From: Closterium sp. Naga37s-1
Lineage: Eukaryota > Streptophyta > Zygnematophyceae > Desmidiales > Closteriaceae
DNA: 64,000 nt
Assembly (NCBI GenBank): GCA_947471745.1
Contig: CANJKZ010000084.1
Location: forward strand, 2,526,501 to 2,590,500
Reading direction: 5' to 3'
The notes below the pieces were generated by a model. The model did no database searches. It saw only the letters and a list, made by a program, of their open reading frames with translations, and was not told the origin of the DNA. Made by a program: the position numbers and the translations under genes. Each line of letters begins with the position of its first letter. Positions within the stretch are counted from its first letter, which is position 1. This document shows, piece by piece, positions 20,887 through 28,921 of the stretch.

Positions 20887-21362
20887 GGGGGGGGGGGGGG
20901 GTTCTTGGCACAGAACTCAGTGGGAAGGGCAGCGCGGTAGCGGGCGTCACTAGTGCGGAGGTGAGTAACGAGGTCAGCGACTGTGGCAAAGGCGGCAAGG
21001 TCAGGGAAAAGGTACGGCAGCATGAGGCGGCTGAGGGCAGCAGTGGCAGGGGAGGAGTAGCGCGCAACGACAGCGTCGTACAAAGACTGAGCAGTCCTGT
21101 ACTGGCCAAAGTGCGCGCGCTTAGCAGGCGGGAGGTGACTACGAACAGCAAGGCGAGCAACAGCATCACGAGTGGTCCACTGCGAGCGAACCGTGGTGTC
21201 AGCAGTGGAAGCAGGTGCAGTAGAGACACCGGACGTGTGATCGAAAAGGGAGACCCCATCCCTAGAGTCACACTGAAGAAAGAGCTGTAGGTCGTCAACC
21301 CACACATCAAAGTCAACTGCACGCCCCTCAGCATCAAACGTGAGAACAGTAGGGCTAGCCAT
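20862..21362 (-). CDS. Gag N-terminal domain (element A)
   Basis: 166 codons from MASPTVLTFDAEGRAVDFDV to a premature end just past the C run (KNPPPPPCTSPF). The domain is all-helical in appearance, with the family-1 landmarks DDLQLFLQCDSRDGVSLFDH, AVARLAVRSHLPP, AQSLYDAVVARYSS and LSRLMLPYLFPDLAAFATV. A length of about 165 before MYITLYY matches F, where the frame continues without a break. Confidence 0.85.
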   Translation of the reverse strand: MASPTVLTFDAEGRAVDFDVWVDDLQLFLQCDSRDGVSLFDHTSGVSTAPASTADTTVRSQWTTRDAVARLAVRSHLPPAKRAHFGQYRTAQSLYDAVVARYSSPATAALSRLMLPYLFPDLAAFATVADLVTHLRTSDARYRAALPTEFCAKNPPPPPCTSPFTT

Positions 21363-21424
21363 AGTAGCAGTAGCAGCAGTAGCAGTAGAAGCACCAGTGG
21401 CAGCAAAAGCAGAGCAGGCAAAAG

Positions 21425-22345
21425 GGGGGGGGCAGCGCGGCTCGGCTCGGCAGGGCAGCCCGGCTCGGTGGGCGCGGCGTGGCTCGGCTGGGTGGCGCGG
21501 CTAGACAGAGCGGCGCGGCTCGGTGGGCGGCGCGGCTCGGCTGGGCGGCGCGGCTCGGCCGGGCGGCGCGGCTCGGCTGGGCGGCGCGGCGCGGCAGGGG
21601 GGGGTTGGGCGCGGGGCTTACCAGGTGCGCGACCGTAGGGGCCGCGTCAGCAGAGGGGCCGCGACAGCAGAGGGGCCGCTGCAGCAGAGGGGCCGCTTCA
21701 GCAGAGGGGCCGTTTCAGCAGATGGGCCGCGACAGCAGGGGGGGGCGCTGCAGTAGAGGGGCCGCTTCAGCAGAGGGGCCGCGACAGCAAGGGGGAGCCG
21801 CAGCTGCAGAGGCCGCGACAGTAGGGGCTGGGACGGCAGGGGCCGCGACAGCAGAGGCCGCGACAGCAGCAGGGGCCGTGACGGCAGCAGGGGCCGCAGT
21901 GGCAGACAGGGCCGCGACAGCAGCAGGGGCCACGACGGCAGCAGGGGCCGCAACAGCAGCAGGGGCCGCAACAGCGGCAGGAGCCGCGTTGGCAGTAGGG
22001 GCCGCGACGACCGCAGGGCCACGTAGGCAACAGGGGCCGCGTCGGCCTGAGGGGCCGCAACGGCAAGAAGGGGCCGCGGCGGCACTAGGGGCCGAGTCGG
22101 CACTAGGGGCTGCGACGGCACTAGGGGCCGCGACGGCAGTAATGGGCCGCGTCGGCCGCGTAGGCACTAGGGGCCGCGTCGGCCGCGTAGACACTAGGGG
22201 CCGCGTAGGCACTAGGGGCCGCGTAGGGACTAGGGGCCGCGTAGGTACTAGGGGCCGCGTCGGTCGCAGGGGCCGCGTAGGCACTAGGGGCCGCGATGGC
22301 AGTAAGGGGCCGCGACGGCAGTAAGGGTCAGGCGCGAAGCGCGCT
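21425..22345. repeat. Leader minisatellites of element A
   Basis: Two arrays: GGCGCGGCTCGGCTGG-type units (21440-21600) and 24-30-bp units on GGGGCCGCGACAGCAG (21636-22330). A 281-codon plus-strand frame over it is compositional and is not called. Confidence 0.85.
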
Positions 22346-22420
22346 GCGGTCAGGGCAGGAAAAAAAAAGTTGTTACTATTCGGTGGGCCCTAAAAAAAAA
22401 AACGTTCCCACAGGGGAACT

Positions 22421-22434
22421 TGCTGAGAATACCA
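22421..22434 (-). promoter_or_regulatory. Primer-binding site of element A
   Basis: Minus strand TGGTATTCTCAGCA directly follows the 5' LTR end. It is a variant of the plant initiator-tRNA-Met site TGGTATCAGAGC. Confidence 0.75.
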
Positions 22435-22564
22435 TGTCAGAATGAACAGAAGGGATGAATGAACTAGGCAGCAGGTGGGTACAAGTATGAAAACCTAAAA
22501 GTGTTGTATCCTATACGAACTACCCCACTACAGCCTAAACAGACTATAGCACATAAGTTTGACA
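22435..22564 (-). repeat. 5' LTR of element A (130 bp)
   Basis: Same limits and length as the 3' LTR. Followed by the target duplication ACAAC. Confidence 0.95.
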
Positions 22565-22917
22565 ACAACACGCGAGTCAACAAACGTAACAGCTGGAGGT
22601 TACGCGAAGGTCAAAGGTCGCTGACCTTTGACTCGACGAAAAATACAGCGCGACAGCAAGGACAAATAACTGACTCGATACTGAGCAGTTACCCGAGTCG
22701 TCACTGTATCGAACCGCAATAGCAAAGTCTCATCTCTTCGTATTCCTTGTAATCATATATATTCTTGTATCTCTTTGCTTTAATCAATCTATCTTGCTCT
22801 CACATACTAGTGCAAGGTTGTTCAGTAAACATTATTATTACGCTTCCGCAACTACAACATTCCTACTCAAAGGTCTTAGCCTTGAAAAAGATCCTAAGGG
22901 TTTTTCTCAGCCCAACA
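22565..22917 (+). repeat. Solo LTR S1, right part
   Basis: Continues S1 after element A; the first five bases are the duplicated target. It contains the perfect hairpin CAAAGGTC-GCT-GACCTTTG (22612-22630), a run like TCATATATATTCTTGTATC, and the end GATCCTAAGGG...CCCAACA, which is shared with S2 and S3. Confidence 0.75.
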
Positions 22918-23189
22918 AGAATGACAGCACATGCTGACTAGACGCGCAAAAGGTGAGATCAGAGTGTGGGAAGTCGAGTTTGTAGTTCGTTTCCCTGATA
23001 ATGTGAATTTTTTTTTCTGTATTTCGTAAGGTTTTCAAATGAAGGTCCAACATGCGCTTATAATAAATCATCTTTTTTTTAGGGGGTGGGCTTATAATCG
23101 AGGACCGAATATAAGCGCCGTCATCCTTTTATAAATGCCGGCGCTTATCCGAGGCCTGCGCTTCTATCCGGGGGCTTACGGTTTTACCA

Positions 23190-23266
23190 TTAGCTCATAT
23201 TACCATCAGCTCATATCACCATCAGCTCATATCACCATCAGCTCATCTCACCATCAGCTCATGAGC
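23190..23266. repeat. AGCTCATATCACCATC tandem repeat, five copies
   Basis: A 15-16-bp unit repeated head to tail with one or two changes (ATTACC, ATCTCACC). It lies between the two DNA transposons. Confidence 0.85.
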
Positions 23267-23281
23267 CCTTGTACTTGGCAC

Positions 23282-24334
23282 CAGGCCCCTAGATTCGTTT
23301 TGAGGTAGTCTGACGCCTCAGAGTACACCCCTCTTCCTAGTCTGGCTGTCAGAGTTACCTATTTTTTTTAGTCTGAAAATTCAGACAAGCACAACTTCTT
23401 TTGTCTGAACTGTCAGAGTTACTTCAAATTTTAAGATGTTCATGCAGTTTCATAACAGCATAGCTATAATAGCATTGAAACTGATTACAGCATACCAACG
23501 CAATTGTGCGGCCAGAAATGGGGCACTCTGATTGGTCATTTGTCAAGAGTTAGGATCACTGAGCAGTCAGGGTCGAGTCGAGGTGTGGGCATCAGACAAT
23601 GGCCTCGTGCAAGTGCCAAGTGTGGCAAGCTCCCAATCAGCTGACCCGGCAGCAGGCACGGTATCGCTCGGAACTTTTCTGTGCTGGGCGCGCTGGCTGC
23701 AGCAAGAGTTTTCAACTGTGTACACCCTATGTGCGCGGAATATTCTCTCCTAAAGTTGCAGATTCAAAATTTTGACTCGGTTTGGGAAGGGGAAATGATG
23801 TGCGGTTCTGCTGAAGTACGAGACTCATATGTGACACGGCTTTCGGTTGAACCAATTCGCTTTTCGCCATGTGCGATTCGCTAAAATCGTTTTGGCCATG
23901 TGCGATTGGCTATCTAGTTTCACAATTTAAGTGTTATTATAAGCCCCCAATGAATTCGACACTCGAGATAGCGTCGACAAATAGTGTATCCTGGTACCCC
24001 TACTCGAGCAGTTTTATCCGGAGGAAATCGTTAGTGCTGGCCCGTACACACGTGGGTGTATCGAAAAAAAGTTTCGAGGAAGTTTCGTTCCGATAACCTT
24101 TCATTCAGTCGGCGGAAACCCCTGTATAACCGGTTTCAGAGTGGACCCCCGATACAAGTTTGAGGCTCAGCCTACACTGCTGTGACTACTCTGAAATTTC
24201 AGACAAGTCAGTTAAAAAAACTCTGAAAAATCAGACAGGGTGCATAAAAAAATTCTTTGAGTTCAGACTAGGTACAAAAAAAAAGTCTGAACGGACTCTG
24301 AATCAGACTCCAAAGTCTGATATCTAGGGCCCTG
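23282..24334. mobile_element. Non-autonomous hAT-like DNA transposon, TSD CTTGGCAC
   Basis: Ends CAGGCCCCTAGAT and (inverted) CAGGGCCCTAGAT form short terminal inverted repeats. An exact 8-bp duplication CTTGGCAC flanks them (23274-23281 and 24335-24342). An 8-bp duplication with CAGGG-type ends is the hAT pattern. Both subterminal zones are packed with TCTGA/TCAGA words (for example GTCTGAAAATTCAGAC near 23370). No transposase-like frame is seen in the 1,053 bp; the interior is unidentified. Confidence 0.8.
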
Positions 24335-24372
24335 CTTGGCACGAACACCGAGTTTTTCTTTTCTTCTTTCAG

Positions 24373-24402
24373 TTACGAGGTCTTATACTGGCCGAGCTCC
24401 AT
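24373..24402 (-). repeat. Copy of GET3 exon 7 end
   Basis: TTACGAGGTCTTATACTGGC and following bases repeat the exon 7 end at 24484-24515 (TCACGAGGTCTTATACTTGG) with few changes. It lies downstream of the stop codon. Confidence 0.75.
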
Positions 24403-24484
24403 GATCCATCTGTACAAAGCGATAATCCTGAATTTTATAGTCCCCTTTTTGATTAAAACCCCCGGCTGTTCTTTAGGTTTGAAG

Positions 24485-27400
24485 TCACGAGGTCTTATAC
24501 TTGGCGAGCTCCTTCTGTGTCTCCTCTAGCTTCTGTCGAAGCTCCTTCACCTCTTGCTCCAGCTCCACCAATCGTGTTGCGACAGGTGGCACTGGCCGGG
24601 GAACGTAAGGTGTGATGAGGTGTTTCCCGAAAGATTTGAGGGCGTCCACTCCTCGCACCTGGTGGGGATGAGGTGAGGTGAGGTGAGGTGAGGTGAGGTG
24701 AGGTGAGGTGAGGTGAGGTGAGGTGAGATGAGGTGAGGTAAGGTGTGGTGAGGAATACGGAAAGGTTGAAAGGTATGCGCTTAGGTAGGAGGTGCATGGC
24801 GTGAGGAGGTGCTGCGTGCAGAGGAATTCAAGGGAGTCCACTCCTCGCAGCTTTCACTTCACACGTCTCAGAATTCTGTTCTGAGATGTCTCACAACTTT
24901 TGAGACGTCTCAAAACGTGAGGAGGTGCTTGCAGTGGGATCCTAGGGAGGCCACTCCTTGCAGCTGGCGCATGCAGCATGGGGTGGACGATGAGTGCGTT
25001 GTGAGACATCTCAAGCATCGCATGCACCATAGGTTGTACAATCTGTGGGGTTTTCAAACGATGCACGGACGAAAACATGCCCCCACCCCCCCCACCTCCT
25101 CCTCCAGCAATGGTAAGCGCGTGATGTTGAAATCCTCATACAGCTCGTTGAATTGATCCAAGTACTTCTGCTGCATCTTCACCCGCGCTGCTAGCAGCTT
25201 CGACTCCCCGGCTGTGTGGGAGAAAGAGAACAATGGGGGGGGACAGGGGAAATCGGTCTTAGAGTGGCTCTCCACACAGCTCGCTGAATTGGCCGCTTCA
25301 TCCGCCTGCTCATATGACTCCCCAACTGATGGCACAAAGAGAAAATGGGGAGGAAAAGAGGGAAATGATGAGGGAAATCTGATAAACATGAGTTGATGCC
25401 TCATACAGCTCGTGGAATTGATCCAAGTACTTCTGCTGCATCATCACCTGCGCTGCTAGCAGCTTTGACTCCCCAGCTGAACCGCTCGAACCGCTCATCA
25501 TCTCGAAACGCTCTGAACCGCTCTTGCTGCAGTCTGACAAAAGAGGTGCAAGTGATCTCACCTTCCTCCTGGACCAGCACTTCGTTGATCACGATGCCGT
25601 GAGTGCCCATCTCAAACCGTGCTGCCGCCTAGGTTACCTGATGACTACTGTATCAACTCAGACCTTCCCTTGTGAAGGTGCAGCGCAGCTCACCTTCCTC
25701 CGGGAAGAGCACTTGGTTGATGACAATGTTGTGCGTGTCTATCTCAAAGCGAGCGAGCTCCTGAACCAGGCGCTCTGTCTCGTAGAGAGAGAGGAACTCG
25801 GGGATGCACACACACACGAACGTGGTCATGTCCTGGTGGCGCACAGGCACAGGGGAAGGGAGATGGCTAGAAACTCAGACCAGCTAGCAGCAAGCGCACA
25901 GACCAAGCACGCTGTCGCTTAGAGAGAGAGGAGCCTGGGGATGCACACACACACACGATCGTGGTCATGTCCTGGTGGGACGGGGACACAGGGAGAGAGA
26001 CATTTGAAACTCGTCTGGATACACACACATGGACATGAACGTGGATATGGCTGCAGACCAGGGGGGGAGAATAGGAAGAGGAAGACGAGAAGGAAAAGCA
26101 GGAAGAGGAGGACGAGAAGGAAAAGCAGGAAGAGGAGGATGAGAAGGAAAAGCAGGAAGAGGAGGATGAGAAGGAAGAGCAGGGGAAGAAAGATTTGAGT
26201 TGCATTTACCAGTGTTGTTTCACAGGGTCTTGCTGCATGCTGACTTGCATTGAATCGTGTTCACACGCAGGGGCTTGGAACTGCATGTTTGCCAGCGTGT
26301 TGACTTGCATTGACTCACATGGTACATGTTGACCTGCGTTGACTGGCGTTGACTGGCGTTGACTCACAGGGTCTTTGAACTGCATGTTGACCTTCTCCAC
26401 CACGCTCTTCATGCTCTCCAGCTTTGACGTCACCACGTCCTCCCCTAGCTCCTCGCCCACCCCCATCATCCGTGTCAGCTGGGGCGAGGGATGCATGCGC
26501 ACATTCGTGCATGCACATACATGGATGCACATTCATGCATGCACATTCATGCATGCAGAGAGTGTGATACCAAGATGAGACCACAGGAATGTCACCACAT
26601 CCTCCCCTGGCTCCTCGCCCACAGCCACCATGCGCGCCACCTGGAGGGAGAAAACGGGGAAACGCACATACAAGCGCACGCATGCGCATACAAACAGATA
26701 CATGCAAGCAGCAAGCATGGTACAAAGACGAGTGAGAGAGTGAGATAGGGAGGGCGTTATTCCGCCCTCCCCTAGCTGCTCGCCCACCCCTCCCATCATC
26801 CGCAACACCTGGGGATAGGGATGCATCTGTGTGCACATAAATGCACATACATGCACATGCATTCACGTACATGCACATACATGCACATACATGCACATGC
26901 ATTCACATACATGCACATACATGCACATACATGCACATGCATTCACATACATGCACATACATGCACATACATGCACATACATGCACATGCATGCACATAC
27001 ATGCACATACATGCGCCATGAGCTTGCCACGCCCCTTTTTGAGCATGGGGGGAACTGCAGCAGCCACCTGGCCACATCACACATCTAAACACATCATTAT
27101 CGTACTCCACACCAGCCCACAGATTCACAGACCTCATCACCGCTCTGAATACCTCATCACACCTCATCATCCTGCCAAACTTGCTTTTGAGCGCCATGAG
27201 CTTGCCCAGCCCCTTCTCAAGAGTGGAGCGTAACTGCAGCAGCCACAGAATCTCAGATCTGCTCACCGCACTAATTGTCTCATCACCGCACTCAACACCT
27301 CGTCACCGCACTACACACCTGGTCCATCATCCCGCCAAACTTGTTTTTGAGCGCCATGAGCTTGCCGAGCCCCTTCTCGAGAGTGGAGGGGAACTGCAGC

Positions 27401-28921
27401 AGGCGCAGGGTGTGCCCCGTGGGGGCCGTGTCAAACACGATGCAGCTGTAGTCCATTGTTTGCACGAGCCTGGGGGACGAGAGGAGGGTGGGGGGCGGGG
27501 CCAAAGGGAGGAAGAGTTGATTGATCCAATCCAGTAATCCAAAGCTCCTGGGTGTTGTGTCAAGCACGGTGCAGTCGTAGTCCATGGTTTGCACGAGTCT
27601 TAGGGATGGGGCAGTGGGCAGGGGAAGAAGGAAGGGGTGATGCCAACTCAGCAGCAGTCCATCAATCAAAGGACACGAGGCCCCTGGGACCGAGTTGAAT
27701 GCTCTGCAGCTGTCAACTGTGCTCTGGTCCGGTCCGGTCAGGTCTGGTCCGGTCCAGTCTGATCGGGTCTGGTCTGGTCTGGTCCGGTCTGGTCTGGTCT
27801 GGTCTGGTCCGGTCTGGTCCGGTCCGGTCTGGTCCGGTCTGGTCTGGTCTGGTCTGGTCTGGTCTGGTCTGGTCCGGTCCGGTCCGGTCCGGTCCGGTCC
27901 GGCCTGGTTCGGTCTGGTCTGGTCTGGTCTGGTCTGGTCTGGTCCGGTCCGGTCCGGTCCGGTCCGGTCCGGTCCGGTCCGGTCTAGTCTCGTCTCGTCT
28001 GGTCCGGTCTGGTCTGGTCAGGTCTAGTCCGGCCTGGTCTGGTCTGGTCTGGTACGATCCGGTCCAAACGATCCTATCACGGGCCCCCCCTTACTTGATC
28101 ATCTCGCCGAAGCTCATGGCCTCGTCAATCCCAGGGATAGCGCCTGCCAGCTCCGACATGCTCCCCATGCCGCTGCCCGCCAGCAGCCCGCTCAGCCCCC
28201 CCGCTGGTCCCCCTGCGCCGCCCAGCCCGGTTGACTGCGCCAGTTGCCCCGCCATCTGGTCGAAATCGTCCGTCTCGACCGTCGGATCCACCTCCTGTTG
28301 ACGGATCAACGGTCAGGGTAAAAACAGTTGAGGCATAGGACAGGATTGAGAGCACTCGCACACTCGGCACACCTTGGAATGCCAATACCATGAGCTTTAG
28401 TCATTGGTTCGCACACGCACATGCACACACTGTGTGTGTATCTCGTGTGTGCGATGGCGCTAAGCGGCCAACTGCGCGGAATGGAGGTCAACTGTGCGCA
28501 AGGGCGCTAACCGGCCAATTGTGCGCAAAGGCGCTACTCGTCCGGGCGTCCTATGGCGCGCTACGCGTCCGTACCATGGCACAGAGGTTCGAGAAGCCGC
28601 TGACTGTAAGCGATTTTTTAGAAAACACAAGAACGACTCGAATCGCGGTTGTACCATGGCGTAGAGGTTCGTGAAGCCATTAACGAGAGTCGGCGTCCGG
28701 GTGAACTTCTGCCGAAACGCGTCGCTAAGATTGTGTGCGGGGTCCGTGGAGATTATAAGAACCTTCTCGCGAACCGCAGCTAATAGCACCGCCAAGCAGC
28801 TACTACACGTCGTCTTGCCAACGCCGCCTTTCCCGCCGACGAATATCCACTTTAAAGACGTCTGGTCTAGGATATTCTGAAGCGTTGGCGCCAATCCGTC
28901 TGCGTCCGTGTCTCCCGCCAT
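24485..28921 (-). CDS. GET3: GET3/ASNA1 ATPase for tail-anchored protein insertion, 7 exons
   Basis: Cytosolic ATPase that carries tail-anchored membrane proteins to the ER receptor. Exons: 28921-28655, 28294-28095, 27469-27319, 26478-26368, 25832-25694, 25211-25096, 24658-24485. All introns are GT-AG, and the phases join to 385 codons (usual length about 340-355). Seen: P-loop [10 protein letters not shown] (29-38), switch [13 protein letters not shown] with the hydrolysis Asp at 67, [46 protein letters not shown] and [19 protein letters not shown]. No zinc CXXC stands before KMQQKYLDQ, as in plant GET3a. Extra length is a Gly/Ser-rich insert in exon 2 and the C-terminal tail. Start chosen at MAGDTDADG, with [14 protein letters not shown] just after. 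Splice sites are inferred from family alignment; transcript data were not available. Confidence 0.9.
24669..24757. repeat. (AGGTG)n pentanucleotide array in GET3 intron 6
   Basis: About 14 copies end roughly 10 bases from the exon 7 acceptor. On the gene strand it reads (CTCAC)n, so it forms the pyrimidine-rich stretch ahead of the AG. Confidence 0.9.
24800..24850 (-). repeat. Copy of GET3 exon 7 start, with AG
   Basis: Minus strand AG|CTGCGAGGAGTGGACTCC compares with the real AG|GTGCGAGGAGTGGACGCC. Translated, [18 protein letters not shown] compares with [18 protein letters not shown]. Confidence 0.8.
24907..24963 (-). repeat. Second, more decayed copy of GET3 exon 7 start
   Basis: Minus strand AG|CTGCAAGGAGTGGCCTCC followed by ...AAGCACCTCCTCACG. 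It keeps the AG and the exon register for about 55 bases. Confidence 0.65.
25262..25325 (-). repeat. Decayed copy of GET3 exon 6 start
   Basis: AG|TTGGGGAGTCATATG... with GAATTGG and AGCTCGCTGAATT-type words from the exon (compare CAGCTCGTTGAATTGATCC). It lies just upstream of real exon 6. Confidence 0.55.
25397..25476 (-). repeat. Copy of GET3 exon 6 start, with AG
   Basis: AG|CTGGGGAGTCAAAGCTGCTA continues for about 80 bases. It encodes [20 protein letters not shown] then HELYE, against [20 protein letters not shown] then NELYE in the real exon. Confidence 0.85.
25562..25619 (-). repeat. Copy of GET3 exon 5 end, with GT
   Basis: Encodes [14 protein letters not shown] with the donor GTGAGATC retained, against [14 protein letters not shown] with GTGAGCTG in the real exon. 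It lies downstream of real exon 5. Confidence 0.85.
25880..25971 (-). repeat. Copy of GET3 exon 5 start, with AG
   Basis: CACCAG|GACATGACCACGATCGTG against the real CACCAG|GACATGACCACGTTCGTG. Similarity extends through the CTCTCTCTAAGCGACAGCG-like stretch for about 90 bases, then a frame change. Confidence 0.85.
26078..26185. repeat. 27-bp minisatellite in GET3 intron 4
   Basis: Four copies of GAGAAGGAAAAGCAGGAAGA plus GGAGGAY. Purine-rich on the plus strand. Confidence 0.9.
26217..26293 (-). repeat. Two decayed copies of GET3 exon 4 end
   Basis: CACAGGGTCTTGCTGCATGC (26221) and CAGGGGCTTGGAACTGCATG (26268) repeat the real exon end CACAGGGTCTTTGAACTGCA (26365), downstream of exon 4. The first keeps CCCT|GTG on the gene strand; the second has lost the GT. 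Confidence 0.65.
26590..26640 (-). repeat. Copy of GET3 exon 4 start, with AG
   Basis: AG|GTGGCGCGCATGGTGGCTG encodes [17 protein letters not shown], against [17 protein letters not shown] in the real exon. Confidence 0.85.
26756..26808 (-). repeat. Second copy of GET3 exon 4 start, with AG
   Basis: AG|GTGTTGCGGATGATGGGAG encodes [18 protein letters not shown]. The first residue (V) is closer to other plant GET3 proteins than the Leu of the exon chosen here. Confidence 0.8.
26822..27014. repeat. (ACATGC/ACATAC)n hexanucleotide array in GET3 intron 3
   Basis: About 30 units, including CATGCACATACATGCACATG and ATTCAC variants. His/Thr/Met frames are artefacts. Confidence 0.95.
27014..27068 (-). 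repeat. Decayed copy of GET3 exon 3 end
   Basis: GCGCCATGAGCTTGCCACGC and GGGGGAACTGCAGCAG match 27351-27400 of the real exon with several changes. Confidence 0.65.
27165..27250 (-). repeat. Copy of GET3 exon 3 end, with GT
   Basis: Encodes [20 protein letters not shown], against [20 protein letters not shown]. The gene strand continues ATGATGAG|GTGTGA, so the donor GT is kept. It lies downstream of real exon 3. Confidence 0.85.
27551..27598 (-). repeat. Copy of GET3 exon 3 start, with AG
   Basis: AG|ACTCGTGCAAACCATGGAC encodes [16 protein letters not shown], against [16 protein letters not shown] in the real exon. It lies upstream of real exon 3, in one open frame with it. Confidence 0.85.
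27718..28065. repeat. (GGTCT/GGTCC)n pentanucleotide array in GET3 intron 2
   Basis: About 70 units, with blocks of GGTCT alternating with blocks of GGTCC. Ser/Gly/Val frames are artefacts. Confidence 0.95.
28571..28604 (-). repeat. Copy of GET3 exon 1 end, with GT
   Basis: Encodes [10 protein letters not shown] then GTACGG, against [10 protein letters not shown] then GTACAA at 28654. It lies 80 bases downstream of the real donor. Confidence 0.85.

Larger units (their letters stand above)
15034..22564 (-). mobile_element. Element A: full-length family-1 Copia, TSD ACAAC
   Basis: 7,531 bp bounded by two 130-bp LTRs that differ at about five positions, and by the exact 5-bp target duplication ACAAC (15029-15033 and 22565-22569). 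Order on the minus strand: LTR, primer site, repeat leader, Gag, protease, integrase, RT, RNase H, purine tract, LTR. Coding is interrupted by a frameshift at a C run in gag, a shift in the linker, a TAG near 17640, and a 21-bp in-frame deletion at the RT start. It sits inside solo LTR S1. Confidence 0.95.
14700..23190. mobile_element. DNA-transposon-like inverted-repeat element split by S1 and element A
   Basis: CAGCCCCCGGATAGAAGCGC near 14708 recurs inverted as GCGCTTCTATCCGGGGGCTT near 23157. Both ends carry subterminal words such as AGGGGGTGCGCTTATAAT (14759) and AGGGGGTGGGCTTATAAT (23081), and ATAAGCGC. Removing the nested LTR (14957-22917) leaves about 525 bp, the size of a MITE. The repeats resemble those of pogo-like elements, and the transposase fragment just to the left fits. 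No clear TA duplication was pinned down. Confidence 0.5.

Noticed and set aside
21479-22324. 281-codon plus-strand frame, Gly/Ala/Arg-rich
   Set aside because: Runs through the leader minisatellite of element A, opposite to its genes. Open only because of GC-rich repeats without stops.
21636-22330. Possible CRISPR-like regular repeats
   Set aside because: Head-to-tail minisatellite units without unique spacers, in eukaryotic retrotransposon DNA.
22501-22722. Small plus-strand frame of 73 codons
   Set aside because: Spans the LTR of element A and part of S1; no protein-like features.
27699-28301. 200-codon plus-strand frame over GET3 exon 2
   Set aside because: Antisense to a confident exon and made mostly of GGTCY repeat translation.
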